A DNA stretch of 64,000 nt from Nitrincola iocasae (GTDB lineage: Bacteria > Pseudomonadota > Gammaproteobacteria > Pseudomonadales > Balneatricaceae): assembly GCF_008727795.1 (NCBI RefSeq), contig NZ_CP044222.1, positions 3,224,001 through 3,288,000 of the forward strand, in the 5' to 3' direction. A model generated the notes under the pieces. That model searched no databases, was not told where the DNA came from, and worked only from the letters and a program-made list of their open reading frames with translations. Shown in pieces: positions 53,569 through 62,819 of the stretch (its first letter is position 1; the number at the start of each line of letters is the position of its first letter). The position numbers and the translations under genes were made by a program.

Positions 53569-54378
53569 TCAGAGTGCCGGCAGATACATAAGCCCCAGCA
53601 AAAACACTGGCGCAGCAGCCGTCAGGCTGTCAATCCTGTCAAGAACGCCACCATGTCCAGGCAGGAGCGTACCACTGTCTTTGATACCTCTCTCGCGCTT
53701 GAACATACTTTCAAATAGATCTCCCAGCACTGATGCCATGGCGGTAATCACCGCCAACAGTACAAGGAAGACTGTCGCCATCAGCGAAAGTTCACGGAAA
53801 AAAGCATACAGCAATGCAATCATCACACACGTCAGCAGACCGCCCAGCAAGCCTTCAAGGGTTTTCCCAGGACTGACTTTAGGCATAAGTTTATGCTTAC
53901 CCAGCGCTTTTCCAGAGAAATAGGCACCAGTATCTGCCCCCCATACCAACAGCAGCAACAGCAGGATCAACCACTCACCCTGTTCCAGCGCCTTGATCTC
54001 ACTTAAAGCCAGCCAAGCAGGAATCAGTACCAAAAGACCTATAAACAACTTTGGGGTACTGGCTTTCCAACGCACTCCTTCGGGGTAGCGCAGCACCATA
54101 GTAAGCGCCAGCAGCCAGAAAGCGCCCGCTACAAGCATCACCTGGGCAACCAACACACTGGTCGCAAACCACTCAAGTAACAGGATCAGAACCGCGCCCA
54201 CTGCCACATAAAGTGCTCGATCACGCACATCAAAACGGCAAAAATTAGACCATTCCCACACACCATAAAGTGTTGCCAGAGCGACCAACAAGGAAAACAG
54301 CCATACCGGCGCCCAGATCACCGCACTCAGGATCAGAACGCTTAACACAACGGCTGTGATGACTCTTTGCTTCAGCAC
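53569..54378 (-). CDS. cdsA: Phosphatidate cytidylyltransferase
   Basis: Makes CDP-diacylglycerol, the precursor of all phospholipids. The 269 residues have about seven helices, with the signature near the C-terminus: KVSPGKTLEGLLGG and SVLGDLFESMFKRERGIKDSGTLLPGHGGVLDRIDS. The start is GTG at 54378 with GAGG eight bases upstream, three bases after the uppS stop. Translation is probably coupled to uppS. Confidence 0.96.
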   Translation of the reverse strand: MLKQRVITAVVLSVLILSAVIWAPVWLFSLLVALATLYGVWEWSNFCRFDVRDRALYVAVGAVLILLLEWFATSVLVAQVMLVAGAFWLLALTMVLRYPEGVRWKASTPKLFIGLLVLIPAWLALSEIKALEQGEWLILLLLLLVWGADTGAYFSGKALGKHKLMPKVSPGKTLEGLLGGLLTCVMIALLYAFFRELSLMATVFLVLLAVITAMASVLGDLFESMFKRERGIKDSGTLLPGHGGVLDRIDSLTAAAPVFLLGLMYLPAL

Positions 54379-54381
54379 TAT

Positions 54382-55128
54382 TCAGGCCTCTATCTGGTCA
54401 GATGTTTTTCCAAAACGACGTTGACGATTAGCAAAACTCTCAATTGCTTTACTCAGTTCTGCTTTGCCAAAATCCGGCCAGTAACAGTCGCAAAAATACA
54501 GCTCTGTATAAGCCATCTGCCAGATTAAAAAGTTACTGATACGCTGCTCACCACCCGTACGAATGCAAAGATCAGGTTCAGGCATATTGGCCAGGGAAGT
54601 AAAGCTATCGAACAGAGCCTCATCTAGATCTGACGGCTGCAACTGACCATCCAGACAAGACTGCATTGCAGCTCGTGCTGCCTGTACCACGTCCCAGCGC
54701 CCACCATAATTAGCAGCAATATTCAGTATTAAGCCCTCGTTACCAACCGTCAGCGCTTCTGCGGCAGCCATTTTCTGCTGTAATCTGGCAGAAAAACGCT
54801 GCCGATCGCCGATTATATTCAGACGAATACCATGACGATGCAGTTTTTTCACCTCGCGATCCAGCGACAGCATAAACAGATCCATTAACCCCCGAACTTC
54901 CTTCTCCGGACGCTTCCAGTTTTCACTGCTGAACGCAAAAAGCGTTAATACTTCTACACCCTGCTCGACACAACCTTCTATAGTTTGACGAACACTGCTG
55001 ACGCCGGCTTTATGACCCGCGACACCCGGCAAATGACGCTGTTTCGCCCAACGATTGTTGCCATCCATAATAATGGCAACATGACGGGGCACAGAGGCGG
55101 TGCTTGTTTGACTTGCAGATGAGGACAT
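54382..55128 (-). CDS. uppS: Undecaprenyl diphosphate synthase
   Basis: A cis-prenyltransferase that extends farnesyl diphosphate with isopentenyl diphosphate to the C55 lipid carrier for peptidoglycan and LPS. The 248 residues have catalytic Asp in HVAIIMDGNNRWAKQR, FAFSSENWKRP, and the C-terminal DLCIRTGGEQRISNFLIWQMAYTELYF. It follows frr after 44 bp. Its need for isopentenyl diphosphate makes the absence of dxr next to it notable. Confidence 0.97.
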   Translation of the reverse strand: MSSSASQTSTASVPRHVAIIMDGNNRWAKQRHLPGVAGHKAGVSSVRQTIEGCVEQGVEVLTLFAFSSENWKRPEKEVRGLMDLFMLSLDREVKKLHRHGIRLNIIGDRQRFSARLQQKMAAAEALTVGNEGLILNIAANYGGRWDVVQAARAAMQSCLDGQLQPSDLDEALFDSFTSLANMPEPDLCIRTGGEQRISNFLIWQMAYTELYFCDCYWPDFGKAELSKAIESFANRQRRFGKTSDQIEA

Positions 55129-55172
55129 AAGGACGAGTGGCGGGACTTACGCCCCGCGCTCCGGCAGATACA

Positions 55173-55730
55173 TTAAATTTCCATAAGATCTGACTCTTTC
55201 TGAGTCAGCAATGCGTCCACTTCCGATACGAACTTATCGGTCAGCTTCTGAACCGCGTCTTCGCCACGGCGCTCTTCATCTTCACTGATGGCTTTTTCTT
55301 TCAACAGATCTTTAATGCTACCGTTGGCATCACGACGTATATTGCGAATGGCTACTTTAGCCGCTTCGGCTTCTGAGCGCGCCTGTTTGATATAACCCTT
55401 ACGCGTCTCTTCGGTCAGCGCAGGCATAGGCACACGAATCACATCACCGGCGGCATTAGGATTAATACCCAGATCTGACTTCATAATGGCTTTTTCAATC
55501 TCTGGCACCATTTTCTTTTCCCAAGGGATCAACGTCAGCATTCTTGAATCTTCAACGTTAATATTGGCAACCTGAGAAAGCGGCACCATGGAACCATAGT
55601 AAGATACCTGAACACTATCCAGAATACTGGGATGCGCACGGCCTGTACGAATTTTTTTGAAGTTATCGACCAAGGATTCAACACTTTTGGCCATACGCAC
55701 TTCAGCGTCTTTAGTTATTTCATTAAGCAT
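55173..55730 (-). CDS. frr: Ribosome recycling factor
   Basis: Splits post-termination ribosomes together with EF-G. The 185 residues (MLNEITKDAEVRMAKSVE, then KIRTGRAHPSILD, VPMPALTEETRKGYIKQAR and ending DALLTQKESDLMEI) match the family throughout. The start at 55730 has AGGAG six bases upstream and overlaps the pyrH end by eight bases; the longer frame to 55781 lies inside pyrH and is rejected. Confidence 0.97.
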   Translation of the reverse strand: MLNEITKDAEVRMAKSVESLVDNFKKIRTGRAHPSILDSVQVSYYGSMVPLSQVANINVEDSRMLTLIPWEKKMVPEIEKAIMKSDLGINPNAAGDVIRVPMPALTEETRKGYIKQARSEAEAAKVAIRNIRRDANGSIKDLLKEKAISEDEERRGEDAVQKLTDKFVSEVDALLTQKESDLMEI

Positions 55731-56478
55731 AGGTTTCTCCTGCAGCCGGATAGGCATCAATAAGTGTTCCTTCGTCCCCACCCATCACCAGATTCACCAG
55801 CGCACCGTGTTTATTCATATTAAACACACGTACCGGCATATTATGATCACGAGTCAGACAGATTGCCGTCATATCCATGACACCCAACTGTTTTTCCAGA
55901 ACTTCATCAAAACTTAAATGTTTGTAACGCTTTGCCGACGGGTCTTTCATCGGATCCGCCGTATAGACGCCATCTACCTTAGTAGCCTTAACCACCACAT
56001 CAGCTTCTACTTCTATTCCGCGAAGGCACGCCGCCGAATCCGTGGTAAAGAAGGGATTACCTGTGCCCGCAGCGAAAATAACCACATCGTTCTGACGCAG
56101 GTAGCGCATGGCATTACGACGGTCATAATGATCGACCACACCCGACATGGGAATTGCCGACATCACTCGCGTAGCAATATTACAGCGCTCCAGTGCATCG
56201 CGCAGCGCCAGGGCGTTCATAACTGTAGCCAGCATGCCCATATGATCACCAGTAACACGATCCAGGCCTGCGGCGCTCAGCGCGGCGCCACGGAATAAAT
56301 TACCGCCACCGATCACTATACCAACCTGAACACCAATACCTACCAATTGCCCTATTTCAAGCGCCATGCGGTTAAGTACCTTGGGATCAATACCGAAATT
56401 TACTTCACCCAGCAGCGCTTCACCACTGAGTTTGAGGAGAATACGTTTATATCTGGATTGTTTATCAGCGACCGGCAT
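55723..56478 (-). CDS. pyrH: Uridylate kinase
   Basis: Phosphorylates UMP to UDP, 251 residues. It has the amino-acid-kinase fold with RILLKLSGEALLGEVNFGID, the nucleotide-binding GIVIGGGNLFRG, GDHMGMLATVMNALALRDALE and FTTDSAACLRG. It sits between tsf (192 bp upstream, containing a hairpin) and frr, the standard order. Confidence 0.97.
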   Translation of the reverse strand: MPVADKQSRYKRILLKLSGEALLGEVNFGIDPKVLNRMALEIGQLVGIGVQVGIVIGGGNLFRGAALSAAGLDRVTGDHMGMLATVMNALALRDALERCNIATRVMSAIPMSGVVDHYDRRNAMRYLRQNDVVIFAAGTGNPFFTTDSAACLRGIEVEADVVVKATKVDGVYTADPMKDPSAKRYKHLSFDEVLEKQLGVMDMTAICLTRDHNMPVRVFNMNKHGALVNLVMGGDEGTLIDAYPAAGETYA

Positions 56479-56573
56479 CGATGGGTTCTCCGCACTTAAT
56501 GAGTTGCAACAGTGTACAAGAAAACAGCGCGATTACGCAGTTTTTTCTGCCGAAAACACAGCCTGCCCAACAG

Positions 56574-56606
56574 CACTATGGGCAAGCTCAACGCTCACCC
56601 ATAGTG
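56574..56606 (-). other. Hairpin in the tsf-pyrH spacer
   Basis: CACTATGGG and CCCATAGTG form a 9-bp stem with a 15-base loop. No T-run follows. It lies in the 192-bp gap between tsf and pyrH and may be a processing or partial termination signal. The rest of the gap shows nothing else convincing. Confidence 0.4.
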
Positions 56607-56670
56607 TATTTATCCAGCCCAAGCCTTTAACACATCAGCTATTCGGGCCCTGTCAAGCAGACCAGACCGA

Positions 56671-57531
56671 TCAGCCCTTAAGCTGCTCAGCCACTTCAGC
56701 AGCGAAGTCTTTCTTCTCAACTTCGATACCTTCACCTACACCAACACGGATAAATGAAACCACCTCAGCACCGGCCGCTTTAACCAGTTGACCAACAGTC
56801 TGCTCTGGGTTCTTGACGAACGCCTGCTCAACCAGACTATTTTCAGCGAGGAACTTCTTAATCCGGCCCATCGCCATTTTTTCTTTGATTTCCTGTGGCT
56901 TACCGTCCATATCCGGCTGCGCCATGATGATCTCTTTCTCACGCGCCAGCTCTTCCTGAGGCATATCATCAGGCTTGGCAACACGCGGGTTAACAGCGGT
57001 AACGTGCATGGCAACATCACGTGCCACGTCAGCACTGGCACCGCTAAGCGCCACAACAGCAGCCAAACGGTTCGTGCTGTGCACATAACCATCAACCATG
57101 GCACCTTCAACCAGGAACAAACGGCGCACAGTGATATTTTCACCGATTTTTTGTACCAGCGCTTCACGCGCAGATTCAAGCTCACCCGCCATCAGCGCCG
57201 CAACATCAGTCTGTTTATCTGCAAATGCTTTATCCAGCACTTTATTAACAAAACCCAGGAAGTTTTCATCACGTGCAACAAAATCAGTTTCGGAGTTCAC
57301 TTCCAGCAGCACTGCATAGCTGTTGTCATCAGCAACACGCAATGCAACTACACCATCAGCCGCCGTACGACCGGCTTTCTTGGCAGCTTTCATACCGGAA
57401 GACTTGCGCAGATCATCAATTGCCTTTTCGATATCGCCTTCCGACTCAACCAGGGCTTTCTTGCATTCCATCATGCCCAGACCGGTACGCTCACGCAGCT
57501 CTTTTACCATCGCAGCAGAGATATTCGCCAT
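56671..57531 (-). CDS. tsf: Elongation factor Ts
   Basis: The nucleotide exchange factor for EF-Tu. The 286 residues start MANISAAMVKELRERTGLGMMECKKALVE, with the TDFVARDENF motif that inserts into EF-Tu, and end with the family's C-terminal module. The start at 57531 has GAGG nine bases upstream; upstream ATG and TTG codons are too close to that site. It follows rpsB across an attenuator-type hairpin. Confidence 0.97.
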   Translation of the reverse strand: MANISAAMVKELRERTGLGMMECKKALVESEGDIEKAIDDLRKSSGMKAAKKAGRTAADGVVALRVADDNSYAVLLEVNSETDFVARDENFLGFVNKVLDKAFADKQTDVAALMAGELESAREALVQKIGENITVRRLFLVEGAMVDGYVHSTNRLAAVVALSGASADVARDVAMHVTAVNPRVAKPDDMPQEELAREKEIIMAQPDMDGKPQEIKEKMAMGRIKKFLAENSLVEQAFVKNPEQTVGQLVKAAGAEVVSFIRVGVGEGIEVEKKDFAAEVAEQLKG

Positions 57532-57573
57532 GTTACTCATCCTCAAAACATCAATTATTCATTAATCTGATCG

Positions 57574-57596
57574 AAAAAAGGGGAGCTTCGCTCCCC
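57574..57596 (-). terminator. Intrinsic terminator/attenuator between rpsB and tsf
   Basis: Read on the minus strand, GGGGAGC / GCTCCCC closes with a three-base loop and is followed by six T. It lies 44 bp after rpsB. In E. coli the same junction has a partial terminator, which lowers tsf relative to rpsB; read-through is expected here because tsf has no obvious promoter of its own. Confidence 0.85.
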
Positions 57597-57640
57597 CGTC
57601 TGACAATCACCAAGCCTGACACGCCAGGCTTACAAACTGA

Positions 57641-58375
57641 TTACTCAGCCGCTGTTTCTTCAACTTCAACGAATTCGCTCTTATCAGCTACAGTCTTGCC
57701 CTGACCTTCAATGCAGGCATCTGCAACAGAGCTGGCATAGATCTGAATAGCGCGCAGCGCATCATCATTACCAGGAATGACATAATCGACGCCATCCGGG
57801 TTGCTGTTGGTATCAACCACACCAATAACCGGAATACCCAGCTTGTTGGCTTCATTGATCGCAATACGCTCATGATCCACGTCGATAACAAATAGCGCAT
57901 CAGGCAGACCGCCCATTTCTTTGATACCACCGATGGAGCGCTCTAGCTTCTCCATTTCACGGGCACGCATCAGCGCTTCTTTTTTGGTCAGCTTGTCAAA
58001 CGTACCGTCCTGAGACATAGTCTCAAGCTCACGCAGACGACGAATAGACTGACGAATGGTTTTGTAGTTGGTCAGCATACCACCTAACCAGCGGTGGTTA
58101 ACGTAAGGCATACCGGAACGAACAGCTTCTTCCTTGATCACCTTGCTGGCAGCACGCTTGGTGCCAACAAACAAAATTTTATTTTTGTTTGAAGCCATGT
58201 TGTGCACGACATCCAGAGCATTATTCAGCGCTGGCAGGGTGTGTTCAAGGTTAATAATATGGATTTTGTTACGTGCACCAAAGATGAACTTGGTCATCTT
58301 GGGGTTCCAGTAACGGGTCTGGTGACCGAAATGTACGCCTGCTTTCAGCAGATCACGCATTGAAACTCTAGCCAT
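57641..58375 (-). CDS. rpsB: 30S ribosomal protein S2
   Basis: A small-subunit ribosomal protein of 244 residues. It starts MARVSMRDLLKAGVHFGHQTRYWNPKM and contains HIINLEHTLPALN, HRWLGGMLTNYKTIRQS and IPVIGVVDTNSNPDGVDYVIPGNDDA. GGAAAT precedes the ATG. It is the first gene of the rpsB-tsf operon, behind an extended -10 promoter and a ~120-base structured leader, the place where S2 autoregulates its own mRNA in relatives. Confidence 0.98.
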   Translation of the reverse strand: MARVSMRDLLKAGVHFGHQTRYWNPKMTKFIFGARNKIHIINLEHTLPALNNALDVVHNMASNKNKILFVGTKRAASKVIKEEAVRSGMPYVNHRWLGGMLTNYKTIRQSIRRLRELETMSQDGTFDKLTKKEALMRAREMEKLERSIGGIKEMGGLPDALFVIDVDHERIAINEANKLGIPVIGVVDTNSNPDGVDYVIPGNDDALRAIQIYASSVADACIEGQGKTVADKSEFVEVEETAAE

Positions 58376-58499
58376 TTTAAATTTCCTGTAGTGGGTTTAA
58401 CCTCCACCTACCCCATCTTTCCACTGCCGAGGCAGCACCCAGAAAGCCTGTGCCGGTAAGTGTGTGTGTTAAAAAGTGCCTAAGCACGGTTTTTTTGGA
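58376..58499 (-). promoter_or_regulatory. Structured rpsB leader, candidate S2 autoregulatory element
   Basis: About 120 bases of untranslated leader contain short stems (GTGC-TTAG-GCAC near the 5' end; CTGCC-TC-GGCAG further on) and a GGCAC...GTGCTGCC pairing before the ribosome site. Conserved rpsB leaders that bind S2 are known in Gammaproteobacteria; assignment here is by position and general structure. Confidence 0.4.
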
Positions 58500-58505
58500 G
58501 CGCAT

Positions 58506-58533
58506 TTTATACCATAAGCCGCATTTTTTTAAA
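58506..58533 (-). promoter_or_regulatory. Extended -10 promoter of rpsB
   Basis: On the minus strand TTTAAA (58528-58533), a 16-bp spacer and TATAAA (58506-58511) preceded by TGG form an extended -10 promoter. The same TGG-TATAAA arrangement is known for rpsB in E. coli and relatives. Confidence 0.6.
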
Positions 58534-58606
58534 AGCAACTTTTAGCAGCCATAGCAACAAGCTTGCAGAATTCTATCAGTAAGTCCACTTCCCTTGCTGC
58601 TAACCC

Positions 58607-58636
58607 TTATCACTCTGCTCAGTTATTCGCTACAAT
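58607..58636 (+). promoter_or_regulatory. Candidate promoter of map-glnD
   Basis: TTATCA (58607-58612) and TACAAT (58631-58636) are separated by 18 bp, 40 bp before the map start. With the rpsB promoter at 58506 it accounts for the 301-bp divergent gap 58376-58676; nothing else is seen there. Confidence 0.4.
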
Positions 58637-58676
58637 GTCTGTTAGTTTACAGATTAATCAGGAATAAATTGCGCCC

Positions 58677-59447
58677 ATGAGCATCAGCATTAAAACTCCG
58701 GAAGAAATCGAAAAAATGCGTATCGCTGGCCGACTGGCGGCGGAAGTACTGGAAATGATTGCGCCTTACGTCAAGCCGGGGGTGACCACTGACGAGCTGG
58801 ACACCCTCTGTCATGACCACATCATCCATGTACAAAAGGCGATTCCCGCACCGCTGAACTATCATGGCTTCCCTAAGTCTATTTGCACCTCAGTGAACCA
58901 TGTTGTCTGTCACGGCATTCCTAACAACAAAAAACTTAAAGAAGGGGATATCGTCAATATAGATATTACCGTTATTAAAAACGGTTACCACGGCGATACC
59001 AGCCAGATGTTTTATGTTGGTAACGTCCCCGCCCACGCGCAGCGCCTGTGCGAAATCACGCAAGAGTGCCTATATAAAGGTATTGCACTGGTTAAGCCTG
59101 GTGCACGCCTGGGTGACATAGGTGAGGTGATACAGCGTTACGCCGAGAGCAACCACTATAGTGTGGTTCGCGAGTATTGTGGTCATGGCATCGGCAGTGA
59201 ATTCCATGAAGATCCACAAGTACTGCATTATGGCAAAGCCGGTACCGGTGATGTGCTGCTGGAAGGTATGTGTTTCACCATCGAACCAATGATTAATGCC
59301 GGCAAACGCCAGGTCAAGCTATCCAAGCGGGATGGCTGGACTGTAGAAACAGCAGACCGACGCCTGTCGGCACAGTGGGAGCACACTTTACTGGTCACAG
59401 CCGATGGCGTCGAAGTGCTAACCCGTCGCAACGAAGAGTCTTTCTGA
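58677..59447 (+). CDS. map: Methionine aminopeptidase, type I
   Basis: Removes the initiator methionine from new proteins. The 256 residues have all five metal ligands: two Asp in VNIDITVIKNGYHGDTSQMF, His in CGHGIGSEFHEDP, Glu in FTIEPMINAG and Glu in QWEHTLLVT. An AGGA lies about 14 bases before the ATG. It is divergent from rpsB and one base ahead of glnD, as in E. coli. Confidence 0.98.
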   Translation: MSISIKTPEEIEKMRIAGRLAAEVLEMIAPYVKPGVTTDELDTLCHDHIIHVQKAIPAPLNYHGFPKSICTSVNHVVCHGIPNNKKLKEGDIVNIDITVIKNGYHGDTSQMFYVGNVPAHAQRLCEITQECLYKGIALVKPGARLGDIGEVIQRYAESNHYSVVREYCGHGIGSEFHEDPQVLHYGKAGTGDVLLEGMCFTIEPMINAGKRQVKLSKRDGWTVETADRRLSAQWEHTLLVTADGVEVLTRRNEESF

Positions 59448-59448
59448 C

Positions 59449-62151
59449 ATGCCCACTACGCCCGTTTACACCCAGCCTGTACCTGAATATCTCAATCCTG
59501 ATGCTTTGCGTATCAGCCTTGAGCAACGCAGCGATAAACCCCTCAACCTGCTGCGTCAAGCCTTACGGAATGCTGAAACACTGATGGATCAGGATTTTCG
59601 CCAAGGCGGTGATATTCGCAGACTGATTTATGGGCGTGCCTGGGTACTGGATCAGGTATTAACACTTGCCTGGCAGCTATTCAACTGGCCCGATGAATCC
59701 AAAATTTCATTATTGGCCGTGGGTGGCTATGGGCGTGGCGAACTGCATCCTTATTCAGATATCGACATCCTGCTGCTGACAGACGAAATCGACGCCAGCG
59801 ATTTTGCTGACAGTATCAGCGCCTTCCTGACCCTGCTCTGGGACCTCAAGCTAGACATAGGCTCCAGCGTACGCAGCATCAACGAATGCTATGATGAGTC
59901 CAGGAACGATATCACCATCGCTACCAATCTGATTGAATCCAGAACCCTGTGTGGCAACCCGGACTTGCAGCAACGTATGTATGCCCGAGTCACCTCTGAA
60001 CAAGCCTGGTCTGACAAAGAGTTTTTCAAAGCCAAACTCCAGGAACAGTCAGAACGCCACATCCGCACCAACAACACTGAGTACAACCTGGAACCCAATC
60101 TGAAGAACTCACCCGGTGGCTTGCGTGACCTGCAAACGATCGGCTGGGTATCCAAACGTCACTTCGGTGCCACCTACTTACGCGACCTAGTCGATCACGG
60201 CTTTCTGACCGAAAGTGAACTTGAGTCACTGAATAAAGGTGAGCTTTACCTCTGGACAGTTCGCTATGCATTGCACATGTTGAGTAAGCGCCGCGAAGAC
60301 CGATTACTGTTTGACCATCAACGCACCCTGGCTTCATTCTTCGGCTATGAGGACCAGGAAGGCGCGCTGGCTGTTGAGCAGTTCATGAGCAACTATTACC
60401 GCGTTGCTAAAGCCATGTCCGAATTTAATGACATGCTGCTACAGTATTTTGATGAAGTTATATTGCGTGGTGAAGATCAACATCATACCGAACCTCTAAA
60501 TAACCGCTTTCGCATTCACAATGACTATTTAGAAGCCACCTATGACAAGGTATTCGAGCATCATCCGTTTGCCATGATGGAGCTTTTTGTACTCCTGGCA
60601 CAAAATCCGCAAATCAAGGGTGTCAGAGCCGCTACCATCCGGCTGATTCGAGAGCATCGCCATCTTATCGATAAGGATTTTCGCAACGACCTGCGTAACA
60701 CATCTCTATTCATGGAGCTGTTGCGCTCTGAGGAGGGGGTTTCTACACAACTTAAGCGCATGAACCGCTATGGTATCCTTGGTCGTTATCTACCTGAGTT
60801 TGGTAAAATTGTCGGTCAGATGCAACATGACCTGTTTCATATTTATACCGTGGATGCACATACGCTCAAAGTGATTCAGATGATGCGCCAGTTTCGTCAC
60901 GAAAACATGCAGCAGAGCTTCCCTCTGGCCCACCGCATTATTAACCAACTGCCGAAAATTGAGCTGCTCTACATCGCTGGCCTCTACCATGACATTGCCA
61001 AAGGCCGGGGGGGTGACCACTCTGAACTGGGTGCCGAGGATGTCATTGGCTTCTGCCGTCGCCATCACATTGGCAAGTGGGACACGCAACTGATCGCCTG
61101 GCTGGTACGGCGCCACCTGTTTATGTCGATGACTGCACAGCGCCGGGATATCTCCGACCCGGAAGTGATTCATAAATTCGCACTGGAAGTCCGGGATATA
61201 GTACATCTGAACTATTTATATGTGATGACAGTGGCCGACATCAATGCCACCAACCACACCCTTTGGAACAGCTGGCGCGGCACACTGCTGCGGCAACTCT
61301 ATACCGAAACCAAACGGGCGCTGCGACGCGGCCTTGAAAACCCGATGAACAAGGAAGACCGCATCGAGCAGCTGCAAATTGAAGCCCTGCAGCTATTACA
61401 TCGAATGAGTAAAACCGAAGAGGAAGTGCGAGGCTTCTGGCGCCTACTAGGTGATGAGTATTTTATGCGTGAAGATTCTGCCAATATCGCCTGGCATACG
61501 CAGATCATCCTTGAGCATGCCGATCAACCACTGCCACTGATTCAGGTGCATAAAACCTCCTATCGACTTTATGAAGGTGCTACCGAAATTTTCATCTATG
61601 CCGATGATCTGCCCTACCTGTTTCCAGCAACCGTGGCGGCCCTAGATCAACTGCACCTTAACGTTGTTGATGCCCGTATCATTCCCACTGACAACGGCCG
61701 TACCCTGAACACCTATACCGTGCTGACCGAAGATAACCAACCCCTGTCAGATGACCCGGCTTACCTGCAGAGCATTCAGCAGCATCTGACCGAAGAGCTG
61801 GACGATCCAGATGACTTCCCCGAGATTATTCAGCGACGGGTACCACGCGTTCTCAAACTTTTTACCATCCCAACCAGCGTCAATCTGAGCAACGACCCCA
61901 GCAGTCAACAGACTGTATTGGAAGTGATGACCTCCGACCGACCCGGGCTACTGGCTCGACTGGGACGTATCTTTGTAGAGTTTGATATTTCGGTACGTAA
62001 AGCCAAAATTTCTAACATTGGCGAACGGGTAGAGGATTTTTTCTTTATCACTAATGCAGAAGGCAATCCCATCAGTGATCCAGAACTTTGCCAACAATTG
62101 CAGACGGACATCTGCCAAAAACTGGATGAGCATATACAACACAGTAATTGA
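59449..62151 (+). CDS. glnD: [Protein-PII] uridylyltransferase / uridylyl-removing enzyme
   Basis: The glutamine sensor that uridylylates PII proteins and so sets nitrogen assimilation. The 900 residues comprise a nucleotidyltransferase domain (GGYGRGELHPYSDID, 92-106), a helical region, an HD domain for UMP removal (AGLYHDIAKGRGGDHSELG) and two C-terminal ACT domains (around YEGATEIFIYADDLPYLF and LEVMTSDRPGLLARLGRIF). The start one base after the map stop implies coupling. A weak hairpin (62170-62214) follows the stop. Confidence 0.97.
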   Translation: MPTTPVYTQPVPEYLNPDALRISLEQRSDKPLNLLRQALRNAETLMDQDFRQGGDIRRLIYGRAWVLDQVLTLAWQLFNWPDESKISLLAVGGYGRGELHPYSDIDILLLTDEIDASDFADSISAFLTLLWDLKLDIGSSVRSINECYDESRNDITIATNLIESRTLCGNPDLQQRMYARVTSEQAWSDKEFFKAKLQEQSERHIRTNNTEYNLEPNLKNSPGGLRDLQTIGWVSKRHFGATYLRDLVDHGFLTESELESLNKGELYLWTVRYALHMLSKRREDRLLFDHQRTLASFFGYEDQEGALAVEQFMSNYYRVAKAMSEFNDMLLQYFDEVILRGEDQHHTEPLNNRFRIHNDYLEATYDKVFEHHPFAMMELFVLLAQNPQIKGVRAATIRLIREHRHLIDKDFRNDLRNTSLFMELLRSEEGVSTQLKRMNRYGILGRYLPEFGKIVGQMQHDLFHIYTVDAHTLKVIQMMRQFRHENMQQSFPLAHRIINQLPKIELLYIAGLYHDIAKGRGGDHSELGAEDVIGFCRRHHIGKWDTQLIAWLVRRHLFMSMTAQRRDISDPEVIHKFALEVRDIVHLNYLYVMTVADINATNHTLWNSWRGTLLRQLYTETKRALRRGLENPMNKEDRIEQLQIEALQLLHRMSKTEEEVRGFWRLLGDEYFMREDSANIAWHTQIILEHADQPLPLIQVHKTSYRLYEGATEIFIYADDLPYLFPATVAALDQLHLNVVDARIIPTDNGRTLNTYTVLTEDNQPLSDDPAYLQSIQQHLTEELDDPDDFPEIIQRRVPRVLKLFTIPTSVNLSNDPSSQQTVLEVMTSDRPGLLARLGRIFVEFDISVRKAKISNIGERVEDFFFITNAEGNPISDPELCQQLQTDICQKLDEHIQHSN

Positions 62152-62263
62152 AGCATGATAAAAACAGCAGGTTATCATCGGATTTTAAAGTTTTTCCGAA
62201 ATCGTCCGATAACCACTACATTCAGTGTTAGCATTCCGAGCAAAGCAATAAGAGACCTTGACC

Positions 62264-62767
62264 ATGAACAGACTGACTTCATTAATGATCGCCCTTGCCG
62301 CCTTGATCCTGATCAGTGGCTGCTCCTCCCAATACAATACCCGCAGTGACGCTTTCAATGATGACTCGGATATTATCATCGTTAAGGTCACAGGCTATGG
62401 AGCACCGAAAAACACCTTTGCTAATGCCGCACAGCGCCGCCTGATGACTATGCGAGCATCTGAGATCGATGCGTATCGCAAAGTAGCTGAGCAGGTTTCC
62501 GGAATTTATATCAGCGGCGACAGTGATCTGAACAACTTCATGGCCGGTGATGATCGCCTGAGAACTCAAATTAACACTTTCATTCAGGGCGCCTCAATTA
62601 CTCACCAGGAGATGCTGGATGATGGCGTTGCGTTGACTCACATGTCTCTGCAAGTCAGCCGTAACCAACTGATCAGGATGCTGGAAAAGGAAAACAGCAA
62701 TCCGGTCCGCCGGGGAGCCGGGTTAGTTCCTGGTGGAACGGTTCGTGATCCAGGCTATACCTTTTGA
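62264..62767 (+). CDS. flgP: LPP20-family lipoprotein, FlgP-like
   Basis: An outer-membrane lipoprotein of 167 residues. The lipobox LISGC places the acylated Cys at position 20. The mature part shows the LPP20/FlgP pattern: VTGYGAPKNTFANAAQRRLMTMRASEIDAYRKVAEQVSGIYI. In Vibrio, FlgP forms a basal disk around the flagellar motor and acts with FlgO and FlgT. The ATG at 62264 is chosen over a TTG two codons earlier. A FlgT-like gene two genes downstream supports the flagellar role. Confidence 0.75.
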   Translation: MNRLTSLMIALAALILISGCSSQYNTRSDAFNDDSDIIIVKVTGYGAPKNTFANAAQRRLMTMRASEIDAYRKVAEQVSGIYISGDSDLNNFMAGDDRLRTQINTFIQGASITHQEMLDDGVALTHMSLQVSRNQLIRMLEKENSNPVRRGAGLVPGGTVRDPGYTF

Positions 62768-62819
62768 CAGAAACAGATCCAGTCGCGCGACTCCATTGGT
62801 TTTAGTGAAAGGGTGATTC

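Noticed and set aside
56788..57570. 260-codon plus-strand ORF opposite tsf
   Set aside because: It is an antisense shadow of a highly conserved gene; its His/Thr/Phe-rich sequence is what reverse-complement EF-Ts codons give.
62170..62214. Inverted repeat after glnD as a terminator
   Set aside because: The arms pair only with a three-base bulge and a long internal region, and no T-run follows; too weak to call.
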